Shown here: positions 11,236 through 23,475 of the stretch, piece after piece
Position numbering within the stretch: position 1 is the stretch's first letter
How the letters are laid out: every line of letters begins with the position of its first letter
DNA from: Morinoia aosen
Taxonomy: Eukaryota > Arthropoda > Malacostraca > Amphipoda > Talitridae
Direction of reading: 5' to 3'
Assembly (NCBI GenBank): GCA_030386875.1
Contig: CM059569.1
Span: 42,199,842-42,263,841, forward strand
DNA length: 64,000 nucleotides
The notes under the pieces: model-generated
What the model was told of the DNA's origin: nothing
Databases searched by the model: none
What the model saw: the letters and a program-made list of their open reading frames with translations, nothing else
Translations under genes and position numbers: made by a program

Positions 11236-11664
11236 AAACATTAGAGCTAACCCTTTTTAAACGATAAAATTCCGAGAAAAATGCGGCTCTATTCCGCGGC
11301 TAGTTCTAATAAATAAACTCATGATGGCTGGCAGCTCTAAGCGAGATACATGCAAGCTGATCAATGACGCTAATCGAATTTGCGAACTAAGTTCCGTTCA
11401 GTCCTCACACGATTTAATCTCTACTGTAGCATTAAATAGAATATAAAACCTTGATACTAGTGTAGCAGGAGAGGAATTAAAGCTCACTCCTAACTAACAG
11501 AACAGCGTGTAGATATTTCGTTCAAATTAGGTGGAATTAATAGCTTGTTATACACTATTGTTTCATCTCAAGCTAGGTAGTCAATGCTACTTTAAGTAAC
11601 GTTGCTTAAAACTCCAACAAAAAAATTTTTTCGATTAGAAACTACCGGGCGATATATCCATGAG
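11236..11664. other. anonymous AT-rich sequence
   Basis: No supportable feature between the dispersed repeat and the next tandem array. Confidence 0.45.
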
Positions 11665-11930
11665 TTTTGTCACACGTACACGTGTTTTGCCATACGTACA
11701 CGTGTTTTGTTACACGTACACGTGTTTTTCCATACGTACACGTGTTTTGTTACACGTACACGCGTTTTGTCACACGTACAAGCGTTTTATCATACGTACA
11801 CGTGTTTTGCCATACGTACACGTGTTTTGTTACACGTACACGCGTTTTGTCACACGTACACGTGTTTTGCCATACGTACACGTGTTTTGTCACACGTACA
11901 CGTGTTTTGTCACACGTACAGGCACACATG
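11665..11930 (+). repeat. 20-bp minisatellite, most units containing CACGTG
   Basis: About 13 units of the form cacacgtacacgtgttttgt, alternating with catacgtacacgtgttttgc, giving partial 40-bp periodicity. Most units contain the palindrome CACGTG, the core E-box recognised by many bHLH proteins; a few carry cacgcg or caagcg. All three + strand frames are open because the units lack stops (for example HTYTCF). I infer no protein. Confidence 0.95.
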
Positions 11931-11939
11931 TCACGGTAG

Positions 11940-12615
11940 TCATTGTAGTATTACCTCTCTAAAAAATTCTACAAAAGTAATGTGAAACAGTCGTTCGTGC
12001 GCGCGTTTTCTATCATCTTGAAGTGTGTAATGAATGAATTGAGTTTGAAGATAAATGAAGAACCAATTCAAAATAATGTTTCTGAGTTTCAAGTATTGCA
12101 TTTTAATTATAATTTTTTTGGGGTGGGAATGGAATGAGAAAATGAAGCCTAATTGACTTTCCTGAAGCTAATTTGATTATTGAAACCAAGCATTTAAGGC
12201 TTAAGCACAATTAAGGAACTTTCCTGGTTATATACGCGGCTCAAATCTCCTGCTGGCTCAGGAATGACGTGCAAGTTTTCAGAGCTAATTACATTCTCTG
12301 AAGAAATCATCTAAAATATGCAACAGCGCAAGACTCAGAAAATTCATCAATAATTAAAATTCACGTATTTTTTATGCGAACGTTAGTGAATTTCGGTGTT
12401 TATTTTGTTTTCCTTTTTTTTAGTTATTACTAAATCTAACGTAATAAATATTGAATGCTATTTCTTTTATCAAACAACCAAATGCAACGACGTTTGATTC
12501 CAACTGGGAATTCACGCTCTACCAAACTATAAAAACTTTGTTTTTTGCAGCGGTGACTTCATAAACCAAATATGAAGAATTGGTTTCACGAACATATCAT
12601 TTTCAACTAATTATA
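11940..12615. other. anonymous AT-rich sequence
   Basis: No supportable gene or repeat. Confidence 0.45.
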
Positions 12616-12981
12616 TCATGCATAAAAAACATTACCGATAACCAATTCAGCAACCAAACACAACAATATAACTATAATCGTTCTTACCAATGCAGTTTCA
12701 AGCAACACGTACTCAACAAACTCTACAGACGTTGCGTAACTTGTTATTCTCCAGAGTAAAAGCCTCCGCAACTTTGTCCTTGTATATAAATAATTCTGTG
12801 CGAGAGCTCGAAATGAAGCGATGCTCTGCAAAATAGTTTCTGTTGCGCGTCGAGCGCTGTCCGACGCTAGAAAACTTCTTTCAACTGAGCCATCGACTCG
12901 AGAATATTTGTTTTGCCAGAGACGCTGGGTGGCAGTGCGAAAAGCATCACTAGGTCGTTTTGTGAAGAAAAAATGCCTCAA
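12616..12981 (-). other. unassigned 121-codon ORF with hydrophobic C-terminus
   Basis: The frame has an Arg-rich first half and ends in a hydrophobic run (about residues 90-118, including IIVILLCLVAELVIG), which would make one tail-anchor-like membrane segment. No family resemblance, splice support or regulatory context seen. The opposite strand also has a 68-codon frame. Probably non-coding; recorded because of the membrane-like segment. Confidence 0.15.
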
Positions 12982-13029
12982 TATGCTTCACCGAAGGCGG
13001 GGAAACGAAAATAGAGCTGTCTTGTAATG

Positions 13030-16000
13030 CTATGTTTTCAAAGTGAGACGTTTGAGCTGAATGAAAGCGTTTTTCGGGAAGTGTTTTAACGACATAACTT
13101 TGTGCAATTTATTTTTGAACCTTGCTGAAGAGATCAACACGAGCATTTCATGGTAAAGAGGTGGAATTGAAAAACAATTAAATAGTGTTTAGAGAACTTA
13201 ATTGATAAATTCCACATGGAAATGTTACTGACCAAAATGCCTTACATCATTTGTATATTCCTGAACACTTAGTTGGTGTATAGCGCGCTTGAAATGCTGA
13301 GTAAATTTTGTATTACTCTTATTTAATATTGCATTCAATGTTCTTATCTGATCGCCAAGTTTTCCCACGACAAGATGCTTCGTGTTTAGCAAGATAATTT
13401 CTTTAAATATTACACCACTCGATCACTTTACGAGGTGCAAAAACACAAAGCGCGTAAACCATTGAGCCTGAAATTCTTTTTTGTTTCTTTTGCAGGCATG
13501 AAATTGCAATTTACGACAGCAGTGGCAATGTCGTAAATCTTAGATAACGAGACCACCGCAACAATCGTGCTCATGTCTGCCATCGCAAGCTCGTGTATCT
13601 AAGAAATTCAACTCTTTTCTCTATTATTAATTGGCCTCATGATTTTTTTGGAGTTATAAATACATCTTACCCTCAGCTCAACTCCATTTCACCTCAAGTA
13701 TGAGTCGAGTCCATTTCACCCAGACTGTAATGTGAGAGATGCGTATGAAAGACGGTAGGTACTTTTATAATTTTCTCTCATTAGAACCATAAGACAATAC
13801 CTAACCCCAGAGCCGTGCATAGCTTTGACATACTTAATTATACGTATGCAAAATACTGCTATATTTTTAAGACTTTGTACTACGTAGGGCAGGTAGTTGT
13901 CATTCTTAAATAAAAGTGTTTAGAAACAGCAGGAATGCACTTTTTTCAAGATATTATACTATATGATACATGTACTAGTCATTGTTGAGATACAGTGTTA
14001 GTAATCATCAGATATGTTAATCTTAGATTAATGAAGCCTTGATGACCGAGCGGCTGAAAATCTTAAATTCGCTTTTCCAGGGACTGAAATTTCCTTCCCA
14101 AATTACTGCGGCGTGTGTATGGTTTGTATGGTTATTGCATATCGAAAAACGCTAGAATGCCATCAACAAAATTTAAAGTGGGCTCTCCACGGAACGCTGT
14201 CAAATGCAAGTGTGTCTGGGGAATTTTCCAACACATTTGAGCAGCGATTTGTACCAAGAATTGTACGAAATGAACAAATGCTCGAAATTTTATTCCAGTG
14301 GCTATGAGCTAAAAGAAACCCAAGTGGGAGATGACACTCAAAAAAAGAGACACTTTAAAAACTGTCTCGGAGACACGGCCACTTGCTGCATGAAAATGGT
14401 GTAAAATAATTAAAATGAAATAGCTTTTAAAAATACATGGACATGATGCACAAGCCAGCTGGTTGCCCAAATGCTATTAATTCAAATCTAACCTGAATGC
14501 CAATTTCAGACACTTAAATATGAAGAAAATTCCGATGAAATTAATCATATATTAATAACTCAGAGATGATTAATTTATTCGGAATTTTCATCATTCTTGA
14601 GTTTCTGAAAAGGCGGTGACTAAAGTAAAGCATGCATTATTCAGCAATATTGGATGGAATTTCGATAAGTGCATTTTCGTGTCATCCTTGTCCCCATTCC
14701 GGGCAGGATAAATTATTTTGCAAATTTATGTACACTTCTGTTTCGCCTCTTGAGAATTAACTTTGCAATAATTTTACACTGATGGTGACAACATTACTTT
14801 TTAAAAGACTGGACTCGGATTAGCTCACACGAACACGATGCTGTTCCCAAATTAGAATGAAATTTTATAGAGAAACATGCAAAACCTTGAAACTCGAATT
14901 TTTATTGTTATCGATAAAAATGTAAAACCTTGAAACTTGCATCGGCAGAAAAGTATCAGATAAGTTCAGTTTGAGCTGTGGCTTTGCCAATATTCGCATA
15001 TATTATATATATACTTCATTAATTAAGTACTGTAACGCAAATTTAAGGAGAATGATTTTCTAACAAGGCAGAAGTGCATTTCAATTGATACGATGTAATT
15101 TAGCTGGCACGTAAAATCTGCGCTAGCTTTTCCACGCTAGAAAATTCGAACAAAAATATTTTCATCTTTGTGCTCACGGAATAACAACACGAGCCATGAC
15201 TTCGCTAAGAGTGAAAGAATAATTGATAAAAATACTAGGAAAATGCTATCTATGCTGCTCTTCCTCCACGTATTTCAGCAATTTCCTGATGCCTTTTGCA
15301 CTTAGTTTTGGAAATTGAGAACCAACGGAATTTAAAGAGCTGCAAGGCTACAAAAGTTTTCCTTCAATACTCACGCAAGTTTTGAATAGGCGTAAAAGTT
15401 ACGACTCATTCGGTTAAAAATGGAGGGATCTCCAAGTGAGGAGGCAGCACATTGTAGTTTTTCTCTTTCAATTTCAGTAATAACATCGTACACAGGAAAA
15501 ATAACGCCCTAATTCACACATTAGTAAGTTAGTACATACAGGATCACATTTAAGTACCACACAAATGAGCAAACTTCTATATTTTCTACTTAAAAACTGA
15601 TTCATTGGATCATACCTACGTACCACACAAATGAGTAAACTTTTTTTAATTTTCTACATACTTAAAATCTGAGAATTTTACATTCATTCCTGGTTGATTT
15701 TGAAGCCATGGAACACTTGCAAAGGATTCACTTTTTAAAGAAGAAGTCGCTTTAATTTTTGCGCCATGACACCGGCAATAGAGAAGCCTCACTGAACGGC
15801 CATCTGATTTGAAAGTGACCGTCTGAAAGTGACGCTGATTTCTCGAGCAATAAGAATTTTCTCAGTTGAAATTCTCCAAAAAAATCGTTACGCATCATCA
15901 CAAAAGTTTTTCAGAAAATTGGTTACGCATCACCACAAAAGTTTCTAAAAACGAACATAAGAAACAGAGGCTATTGTAGACAGCGGGTGTGAAAATGCAG

Positions 16001-16149
16001 TTTCGTGCGCTGATAAAACTTCGAAGTTATGAATATCTCGGTGAAATTATGAATTTTCTCCACGAAATCAGGAGTTTTCTCTGCGAATCTATGAAACTAG
16101 CCTGTTCATCATTTGAGACGTGACCTGTCTCCAAAATATTCGCCCTATG
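13030..16149. other. anonymous sequence with minor duplications
   Basis: No supportable gene. At about 15530-15675 a segment of roughly 80 bp is duplicated (gtaccacacaaatgag followed by aaact and ttttctac). At about 15872-15948 a roughly 39-bp unit (ttacgcatcaccacaaaag) occurs twice. At about 14038-14060 'gatgaccgagcggctgaaa' resembles the start of a Ser/Leu tRNA, but no matching B box follows. Confidence 0.45.
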
Positions 16150-16161
16150 TTTTCATTTTTG

Positions 16162-16478
16162 CCTTGCAGTGGCCGAGAGTACAGAGCGCCTGCGTTCTGT
16201 GCTTCCTGCCCGGGTTCGAGCCCTGTACGCGGCAGTTGACGAGAAAAACGCTGACGCGGCAAATCAGGGTCGTTGCCTGCAGTGTAGTCACTGTCCTCAA
16301 GGAATGTTACCTGAGCATTAAACGAGAGGAAAATAAGGCCTTAAAGCTCGGGTGTGACTAGGGGCCTGAGGAACCCCTATCATGTACTTTCCCTGTACAG
16401 TATCATGTCAATGATGCTCAGCCACCCTCTACTAAAAGAGGAAAAGGCTCGGTATATACCAATATACCATATACCATA
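16162..16478 (+). mobile_element. tRNA-derived SINE with target-site duplication
   Basis: The head carries RNA polymerase III internal promoter boxes: an A box at about 16170-16180 (TGGCCGAGAG, as in Ser/Leu-type tRNAs) and a perfect B box at 16213-16223 (GGTTCGAGCCC), 43 bp apart. A tRNA-unrelated body follows, ending in a short tail built from 'atataccaatatacc'-like repeats. The element is flanked by a perfect 12-bp direct repeat, TTTTCATTTTTG, at 16150-16161 and 16479-16490, as expected of LINE-assisted target-primed insertion. An 82-codon frame across it (16113-16361) is incidental. Confidence 0.85.
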
Positions 16479-16787
16479 TTTTCATTTTTGACTAATTTTC
16501 AGTTACACGACAAAAATGACAATCCAAAATCGAATTAATTCTACTATCGCTGCGTTGTTACTGAACATTTCATTTGCAAGAAAACTAACGATCGGAAATT
16601 TATCAAACGTTTAAGCCACGATTTATTTAGGGAAACTTTTCACTAGAAGGACACACATCAAACGTTGACAAGCAATGCATGAGACGATAATAAAATATTT
16701 GTGGCCCAAACATATTCCCCCACTCTGCTAAATTGTGCGACCCACGCACGCTACGGCTTTGAGCCTTATTTTTACAACAAATATCAA

Positions 16788-17102
16788 CAAAATGAAAATT
16801 AGCTAATACTCACCAAAATGAAAATGAGCTAATACTCACCAAAATGAAAATGAGCTAATACTCACCAAAATGAAAATGAGCTAATACTCACCAAAATGAA
16901 AATGAGCTAATACTCACCAAAATGAAAATGAGCTAATACTCACCAAAATGAAAATGAGCTAATACTCACCAAAATGAAAATGAGCTAATACTCACCAAAA
17001 TGAAAATGAGCTAATACCCACCAGAATGAAAATGATCCAATACCCACCAAAATGAAGATAATCCAATACCCACTAAAATGAAGATGATCCAATACCCACC
17101 AC
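16788..17102 (+). repeat. 26-bp minisatellite array
   Basis: About 12 units built of aaaatgaaaatgag followed by ctaatactcacc. The first nine or so are nearly identical; the last three diverge (atgatccaatacccacc). The array is non-coding on the + strand, where units contain TGA and TAA. Confidence 0.97.
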
Positions 17103-18670
17103 AATTCCCCAATTTATTTAACATTAGCATAGCTGCATCTAAATATTTCCTGTACCTAAATATTTCAACAGACCGTATATTTTCCCGCAGCGATACATAT
17201 TGCGCCCATCGCCTGCCAATACAAGATCTCATAGCGGCGATTGGACAGGATTGGACAGCTATTGGCACGAGATTCTTGTCTTCGGTGACGCTCTTATAGC
17301 CAATCTTTTTGAGGACTTGCAGACAACGGCAGCTCGCGTTACCCGGTATATTCTCCGATGCTTGTTTTGCTTTACCGTCCCGCTATCTGCATGCAATTGG
17401 GATTTATCCTTGTAATGTCAGCCGCTCGTACGTCATAGAGACCGTGATCACACAGGCCTTTTGTCTGGGGAAACCTAGTGATGAATTTGTTCTGAGATTT
17501 TTTTAATGCTCGCCCTAAGACGCAGTTGAAGAATTGTGATTTTCTGTGACGATGTTTTTCAAATGAAAACCTTCAAGTATGTTTCAAGTATATATGTAAC
17601 TCGACACTCGTGAGCATTTGAGTCATCATTGCAAACGCCTATGCGCGGACAACTGCCTAGAATTCTCGATCTATGTAGTTTTGCAACAGTGATCACAAAA
17701 GCTGGTTTGATCACTTCAACACAAAAGGATTAAAACGAGACTTGCATAAAACAACTCGCGCAACTCGCATCACACAACTCGTATAACTCCACACAAGGCG
17801 TGTACCAAAAACACAGCTCGTGTCGACCCAAACAAATCCTTTAAAAAGCGCGAGACGGGACGGGGCTGAGCCTACCCAGCTGTGGATCTCGCAACGTAAA
17901 CCTTAATAATGTTCGTCTAGTACCGATGGATTAAATGGATCTGCCTCGCACTGAATTATTCATGCTCGAGACCTGGAGGTAATTTTTAGAGTTGCGCGTA
18001 GCCTTTGCTGGCGATTTCCCAGGTCCCTTACTTCATGTGCATTAGAGTTCATCAAAGTGTTTGTAATTGGTTCGTTATCGATGCTCCACTGTTGTTGTGC
18101 TGCTATGTGTTGAATAATTAAAGAATTTATTTTTAATCATTGCTTGTAGGTATTTTTATTTTTATACATGTATTCAATGTGAGTTAAGTGTTTAGTTACG
18201 TAATTTGATTTAGGAACTACGTTGATATAGAGCAATTGCTACCCTCGTTTTCTCCTTATTTGGGTACCCTGTTCTTTTCTAAATTCATGGCTTCTATTTT
18301 TTTGAATTATAACAATGCAGAGAAGCATTCACAAATGAGAATCTGTGCTTCTGAGGCTTTCTAGAGCATCTGGAGCGTAATGACGCGACGTAGAAGCTCA
18401 TAGCTCGGCAGAAGTCTTTGCGGAAATATCATTTTTGTTGCCGTTTATGGAATTTGTTATCAAAGTGCAAATGCTATACAAAAAACATAAATGCTTTTTA
18501 ATTACTGTAGATGGAAACTTGCGTATTTATTTGCGGGTGATTTATATTTGTAAGAATTAAAAAACCTTACTGGTAATTACAGTCGTAATTACCCATTAAT
18601 AACACACACTTTGGAAACTATTGAACATATTTTTATAAAATTAATTAAGTTCTTTCAATCACTTTTAACC
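17103..18670. other. anonymous sequence
   Basis: Several short overlapping + strand frames at 17078-17506 without recognisable motifs. A small cluster of 'aactcg' motifs lies at about 17750-17820. No gene or RNA is supportable. Confidence 0.45.
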
Positions 18671-18671
18671 G

Positions 18672-19050
18672 CTTAGCATCATTCTAGACAACCTTTCAAT
18701 CATTACCCTCCGAATTACGGTACAACGAATCATAATGCTTTCAATCATTGCACTAGCAATTATTAAACAACGAATAATTACACTACGAAGCATTACACTA
18801 GGAATCATTGTACAATGAGTCACTATGCCAAGAATCATTACGCTACGAAATAATTTCACCACGAATCATTACACTAGGAATCATTGCACAATGAGTCACT
18901 ATGCCAAGAATCATTACACTACGAATGATTACACTACGAATCATTACACTAGCAATCATTGTACAATGAGTCACTATGCCAAAAATCATCACACTACGAA
19001 TAATTACACCTCGAATCATTACACTACGAATCATTACACTGCGAAATCCC
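18672..19050 (+). repeat. 15-bp array with embedded TGAGTCA-containing cassette
   Basis: The basic unit is actacgaatcattac. Superimposed is a cassette containing 'acaatgagtcactatgcca' that recurs three times at about 75-bp spacing (near 18813, 18889 and 18963). Each copy holds TGAGTCA, the AP-1/bZIP core. Open frames on both strands here come from the 15-bp period being a multiple of three. Confidence 0.95.
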
Positions 19051-19500
19051 TCCACTACAACGAAATTAGGCTTTCATTGCGCAATAGAAGATGAGCTCGG
19101 CCATTCAGAGTGCACAAATTAGCGCGTACAGGACCCACTGTAATGTACTTCACTGCTTGCTATTCTGAGCGCTGATTATGCACAGTTACATGCCTTGAGT
19201 TCTCCCTGGTGACTCCGGCGCCTCTAATGACCATTTAGACCTAACAGAATTATCTTTAACTGGAACGGGGGAGATAAACACGTGATTTATAGGGTATTAA
19301 GGGAGAGAAGAGGCTTGTTCCAGCTTATGAGCGGACCTTCTTCAGTAATGCGATGATGAACGCACCTTGTTTTCCCTGATGCTGTCTGTTGAATATGCTG
19401 CAAAATGCGTCGTTCGTCGTTCCTTAGAATGCGCTCGATTTTTAAACTATGACTCTTCTAATATCCCATAGTATGTTACATAGTGCAGAAATAAACAAAA
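19051..19500. other. anonymous spacer between arrays
   Basis: No supportable feature. Confidence 0.45.
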
Positions 19501-20026
19501 CCACACTAATTATTACGAAACCACCCTAATTATTACAAAACCCCACTAATTATTACAAAACCCCACTAAGTATTACAAAACCAGGCTAATTATTACAAAA
19601 TCACACTAATTATTACAAAACCGCACTAATTATTACAAAACTATACTAACTATTACAAAACCACACTAACTATTACAAAACCACACTAATTATTACAAAA
19701 TCCCACTAATTATTACAAAACCACACTAATTATTAAAAAACCACACTAATTATTACAAAACTATGAATAATTATTATAAAACCACACTAATTAATTCAAA
19801 ACCATTACTAATTATTATAAAACCACACTAATTATTACAAAACTATGAATAATTATTATAAAACCACACTAATTAATTCAAAACCATTACTAATTATTAT
19901 AAAACCACACTAATTATTACAAAACTATGAATAATTATTATAAAACCACACTAATTAATTCAAAACCATTACTAATTATTATAAAACCACACTAATTATT
20001 ACAAAACCACAATAACTAAATAAACC
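19501..20026 (+). repeat. 20-bp array grading into a larger higher-order repeat
   Basis: The first half is ccacactaattattacaaaa repeated with single-base variants. From about 19740 it becomes a longer composite of three diverged units (cactaattattacaaaa, tatgaataattattataaaa, cattactaattattataaaa) repeated about three times almost exactly. This shows a second round of amplification of a multi-unit block. Very AT-rich with no coding potential. Confidence 0.95.
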
Positions 20027-20094
20027 ACACAGGAGCCGGAGTGCTGCCTTTTACTGCTTCTTTCTTTCCAGTTTATTTTCTGCACCAAAAAAGA

Positions 20095-20111
20095 ACCCAA
20101 CGATGTTGGGT
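20095..20111. repeat. short perfect hairpin
   Basis: ACCCAAC, loop gat, GTTGGGT. Isolated; may be fortuitous. Confidence 0.5.
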
Positions 20112-20170
20112 CCTCAGCCGAAACAGACGCGTACAGATGGCCATTATATGGTCTCATCTGGCCAGCGCTA

Positions 20171-20700
20171 GTGGTTTTCTGTAGAGGCCAGATGATGGCG
20201 GGATGATGATTAGATGATGGTCAGATGATGTTTAAATGGTGGCCAGATAATGGTCAGATGGTGGCCAGATGATGACCAGATGATGGTCAGATCATGGTTA
20301 GATGGTGGCCAGATGATGGTTAGGTAGTGGCCAGATGATGGACATATGATGGTCAGATGATGGTCGGATGATGACCAGATGATGGTCAGATGATGGTCCG
20401 ATGATGGTCAGATGATGGTCAGATGATGGTCGGATGATGGACATATGATGGTCGGATGATGACCAGAAGATGGTCAGATGATGGTAAGATGATGGTCAGA
20501 TGATGGCCCTGTGGTGGCCAAATGATGGTCAGATGGTGGCCAGATGATGGTCAGATGACGGTCAAATGATGACCATATGGCGGTCAGATGATAGCCTTAT
20601 GGTGGCAAAACGAAAGTCTCGTATGACCGTCAAATGACAGCAAGATGATGGTCAGATGATATTCAGAGGGCAGTCAGACGGTGATCATATGATGGTCAGC
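20171..20700 (+). repeat. 11-bp array (cagatgatggt)
   Basis: About 45 units of cagatgatggt with variants cagatggtggc, cagatgatgac and catatgatggt. Diverged and slightly irregular in length. GAT/GGT-rich on the + strand, so transcripts would be purine-rich. No coding frame persists. Confidence 0.95.
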
Positions 20701-22005
20701 GACATCAACAAAAACTATATTCTGATGGAGGTATGTCAAAGCATGAGTATTGAGAGCAAACAGAGTACAGATACAGATATCTGTATTTTTTAGACTTCTA
20801 ATACTTCTAACCTTTACCTAAAATTCACATTGGATTTTTTTTTCGACAGAAGAACTTCAGAGTGGAACGTCTTATTCTCTTTATCTGATAGTTCTGTTGT
20901 GCGGATTGCGCATCACAAAAAATTCCATGGAGCTTGGGAGTTGCTGAGCTCTTGCGTCGAGGAGTTAACAAGCGTGTAGGTTTCTAGTTTTCTTTTTTAC
21001 CCTATGAACATCAAACTCAACTTTATTAAGTGCGGAATGCTTATTTTGATATACGTTTGTTCCAAAGCAAACTGGATATACTTATTTCGTTTAGTTTCGA
21101 CTATTCATGTTTCTCATAAGACAATATAATACTAGCAGTGCTCGTAATAATGTAATAAGTTATGACATTAAGTTTTAGCCTATGTATACAAAACGCTGAG
21201 CTTTCTGAGTCGTTGTTCTCTTACTTCGATAAATTTTAGTCGTCCCTCCAAATAAAACTAAACGCAGCTTCCTCACGAACTTTTTACTACAAAAAAAAAA
21301 ATCGATCCAACGCAATTTAGTTCAGTCTGCGCGGGAGCAAAAGTTCATTTCACTGCGCACTGTTTCTCAGGGATCTCTGTCTCGCTTTATCGCTCAAATT
21401 CGCTCTTTTCGGCGGCCGAGACCACAAAAGTGCAATTTACGGTTATAACATAGGCCCATTTTTCCATGAGATCCTCCTTATGACCCTGTAAGATTTGCGC
21501 GAGGCTCGCCTGCACGCGCCAACCTCCAAAGAAACGCGCAAAAATATTTTGCTCTCTCAGATTTACAAGACGGAGAGTTGAAAGAAGCAAAAGTGAGTTG
21601 AAGGATGTCCCGCTGAGGCCGGCGCTGTTTTCCCGACAAGCAATCGAGAATTTTGTCGTTCACTAAAATTAGTTGCAGAATATTTTTGTCGTTCATTAAT
21701 TAGCTTGCAAGAAAGCGCCTCACCGTCGAATTTAACTAACGGCGCCACCATGATGTCTATCCACTCGGGATATTGATTTAAAGAGTTGTTAACTTGGCTT
21801 ACTGCATGGCAGAATTATTAATTTATTGTGATATTATTGTAGTGTGGTATTAATTTAGAGTGGTATTAATTAAGTGTAGTTATTAATGTACCGTGGTATG
21901 GATGCAGAGCTGGATGCAAGACAACTCTCAGGATTCCATCGAGTGGCCTGCAATTAAGCCATAACTTCAAAACGACTCGCTTTTATAGCATCTTTGCAAT
22001 ACTTT
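20701..22005. other. unique sequence with CpG-richer block
   Basis: At about 21340-21760 the sequence is relatively GC- and CpG-rich (for example ttcggcggccgag, gcacgcgcc), with three overlapping minus-strand frames of 62-72 codons lacking recognisable motifs. It may be an exon or promoter region of an unseen gene. No call made. Confidence 0.35.
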
Positions 22006-22007
22006 GG

Positions 22008-22063
22008 CAACTCTGGCAACTCTGGCAACTCTGGCAACTCTGGCAACTCTGGCAACTAGCCTG
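22008..22063 (+). repeat. 9-bp array (ctggcaact)
   Basis: About six perfect or near-perfect units of ctggcaact. Short and recent-looking. Confidence 0.95.
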
Positions 22064-22093
22064 GCCGCTTTCAGCCATGCTTCAGACAGGCAA

Positions 22094-22211
22094 CCTTGTC
22101 AAACTTTTTCGCCGCCTGCATGCATGTTTTTCGCCGCCTAAGTGATTTAAGCGATTAAATCGCTTAGGCGGCGAAAAACATACATGCAGGCGGCAAAAAA
22201 GTTAGACTGGG
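22094..22211. mobile_element. palindromic MITE-like element, family P, copy 1
   Basis: A near-perfect 118-bp inverted repeat: aactttttcgccgcctgcat, then gcatgtttttcgccgcctaag, pairs with its reverse complement across a centre at about 22153. The right end reads gttagactggg, matching the left end (cccagtctaac) of a second, decayed copy at 52633-52732. There is essentially no unique interior, so it is a foldback-type non-autonomous element. Target duplication not established. Confidence 0.8.
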
Positions 22212-22390
22212 AGTCGTGTGCAATGCAAACAAAGACCTCGTGCGCCTGGCATGGCTGTAATGCAATCAAGTCACCGTGAGATATTCAAACGTTACGAGTT
22301 TTGCATTCAGTTTTTGTTTTGTTAAGCTAGAATTGCTGCTGAACTTATGCTCACATACAATGTAATAAGTTTTATTTATGAATTCCCGAA

Positions 22391-22578
22391 TCCTGAATGT
22401 TCCACAAAAACCAGAACCAAGTATTTATTTTCCCGTGTCAGTAATACCCGTAATTATTTCCCGTATCAGTAGTAATCAGTAATACCGCATAACTTTGCTT
22501 GAAATTAAATGCTCATGATGGTATTACTGATACGAGAAAATAAATACTCGGTTTGGGCTTATGGAGGACATACTGTAG
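22391..22578 (-). mobile_element. MITE-like element, family M, copy 1
   Basis: Terminal inverted repeats of about 40 bp: the left end contains ttccacaaaaaccagaacc then tatttattttcccgt, and the right end carries the reverse complement with mismatches. The interior (gataatacc / catgatggtattactgata) matches family M copy 2 at 46343-46630 in the opposite orientation. The outermost right bases, read inverted, are tacagtatgtcc, consistent with a TA-flanked Tc1/mariner-type end. No transposase inside. Confidence 0.85.
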
Positions 22579-22579
22579 T

Positions 22580-23238
22580 TTGAGCTGGTGACGCTGTGCA
22601 TCGCTTGATTTAGCAGATGTGTTTTATTTTGTGAAATACGTTCTTTAGTTCCTTGAGATCGTCGATTCAAGTAGGACGAATGAATAAAGCTCGGTTCTAA
22701 CGCCTTTTCCTCAATTATATTTTACAAGGGAAGTAATGAGTTAATCATGGTAGAAGTTATTATTTAACTACTTTCATTGAATAACCTAACAGTGATAACT
22801 GACTTAAAATGTTTTAGTCTGCCATTGTCAGGCAGGCTTCATTTACAGTATTTGTGAACGTCGGCAAAATGAGAAACGTATTTTCATTTTCATTTTTGTG
22901 TGCTCAATTCACTCGTTTGATATTCAAAAATTTGGAAACAAATTTCTTCAAAGAACTTCATATAAACTTTAAAAGATAACTGATGAGTTTTTTCTGCATA
23001 AATGCTAAAATTCATAGATTTTTATACTCAAATGAAGGTTGTCCATTCAAACGCTTGACTTCATATTTTCAAAAATTGAAATTTCTTGTTCGTTGACAAC
23101 AAGCGTACATTAGAGGTAAATAATATGACATTCCTTGGCACGATTTCCACATATCGCGCCCTTAATACATCCAGACACCATCGGAAGCAGAAATGAACTT
23201 AACACAACGATCTCAGCAGCGCCGAAACACTCTAAAAT
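22580..23238. other. anonymous AT-rich sequence
   Basis: No supportable feature. Confidence 0.45.
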
Positions 23239-23239
23239 A

Positions 23240-23475
23240 ACTAGTGCGCACGCCTGTCAAAACCACTGGATTCTATATTTTCTTTATAATTTCCTTCCAA
23301 ATGTGAATGACGAACAAATATATCCATCCCAATAGTACCCGCGATTAAAATATTTTTGTACTTGTGTACTGGTGAAACTCGTATCACAGATACGGTCATT
23401 GAACGTCCTTATGAGCGTCACAGAGAGACGGAAGAAGCGGACATCAAACAAATAAATACTCGATAGTCATTCTTA
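23240..23475 (-). mobile_element. Helitron-like non-autonomous element, copy A
   Basis: Read on the minus strand this matches copies B (54370-54622, +) and C (56541-56790, -) over about 200 bp, with blocks tgatgtccgcttcttccgt, tgatacgagtttcacc and gggtactattgggatggata. The 3' end is a decayed hairpin followed by gtgcgcaCTAG and then T, the arrangement typical of Helitron termini (hairpin about 10 bases before CTRR, insertion before T). No Rep/helicase is present. The 5' boundary is uncertain. Confidence 0.65.

Noticed and set aside
14036..14110. tRNA-like start 'gatgaccgagcggctgaaa' as a tRNA gene or second SINE
   Set aside because: No GGTTCRANNCC B box at the right distance and no acceptor-stem pairing visible.
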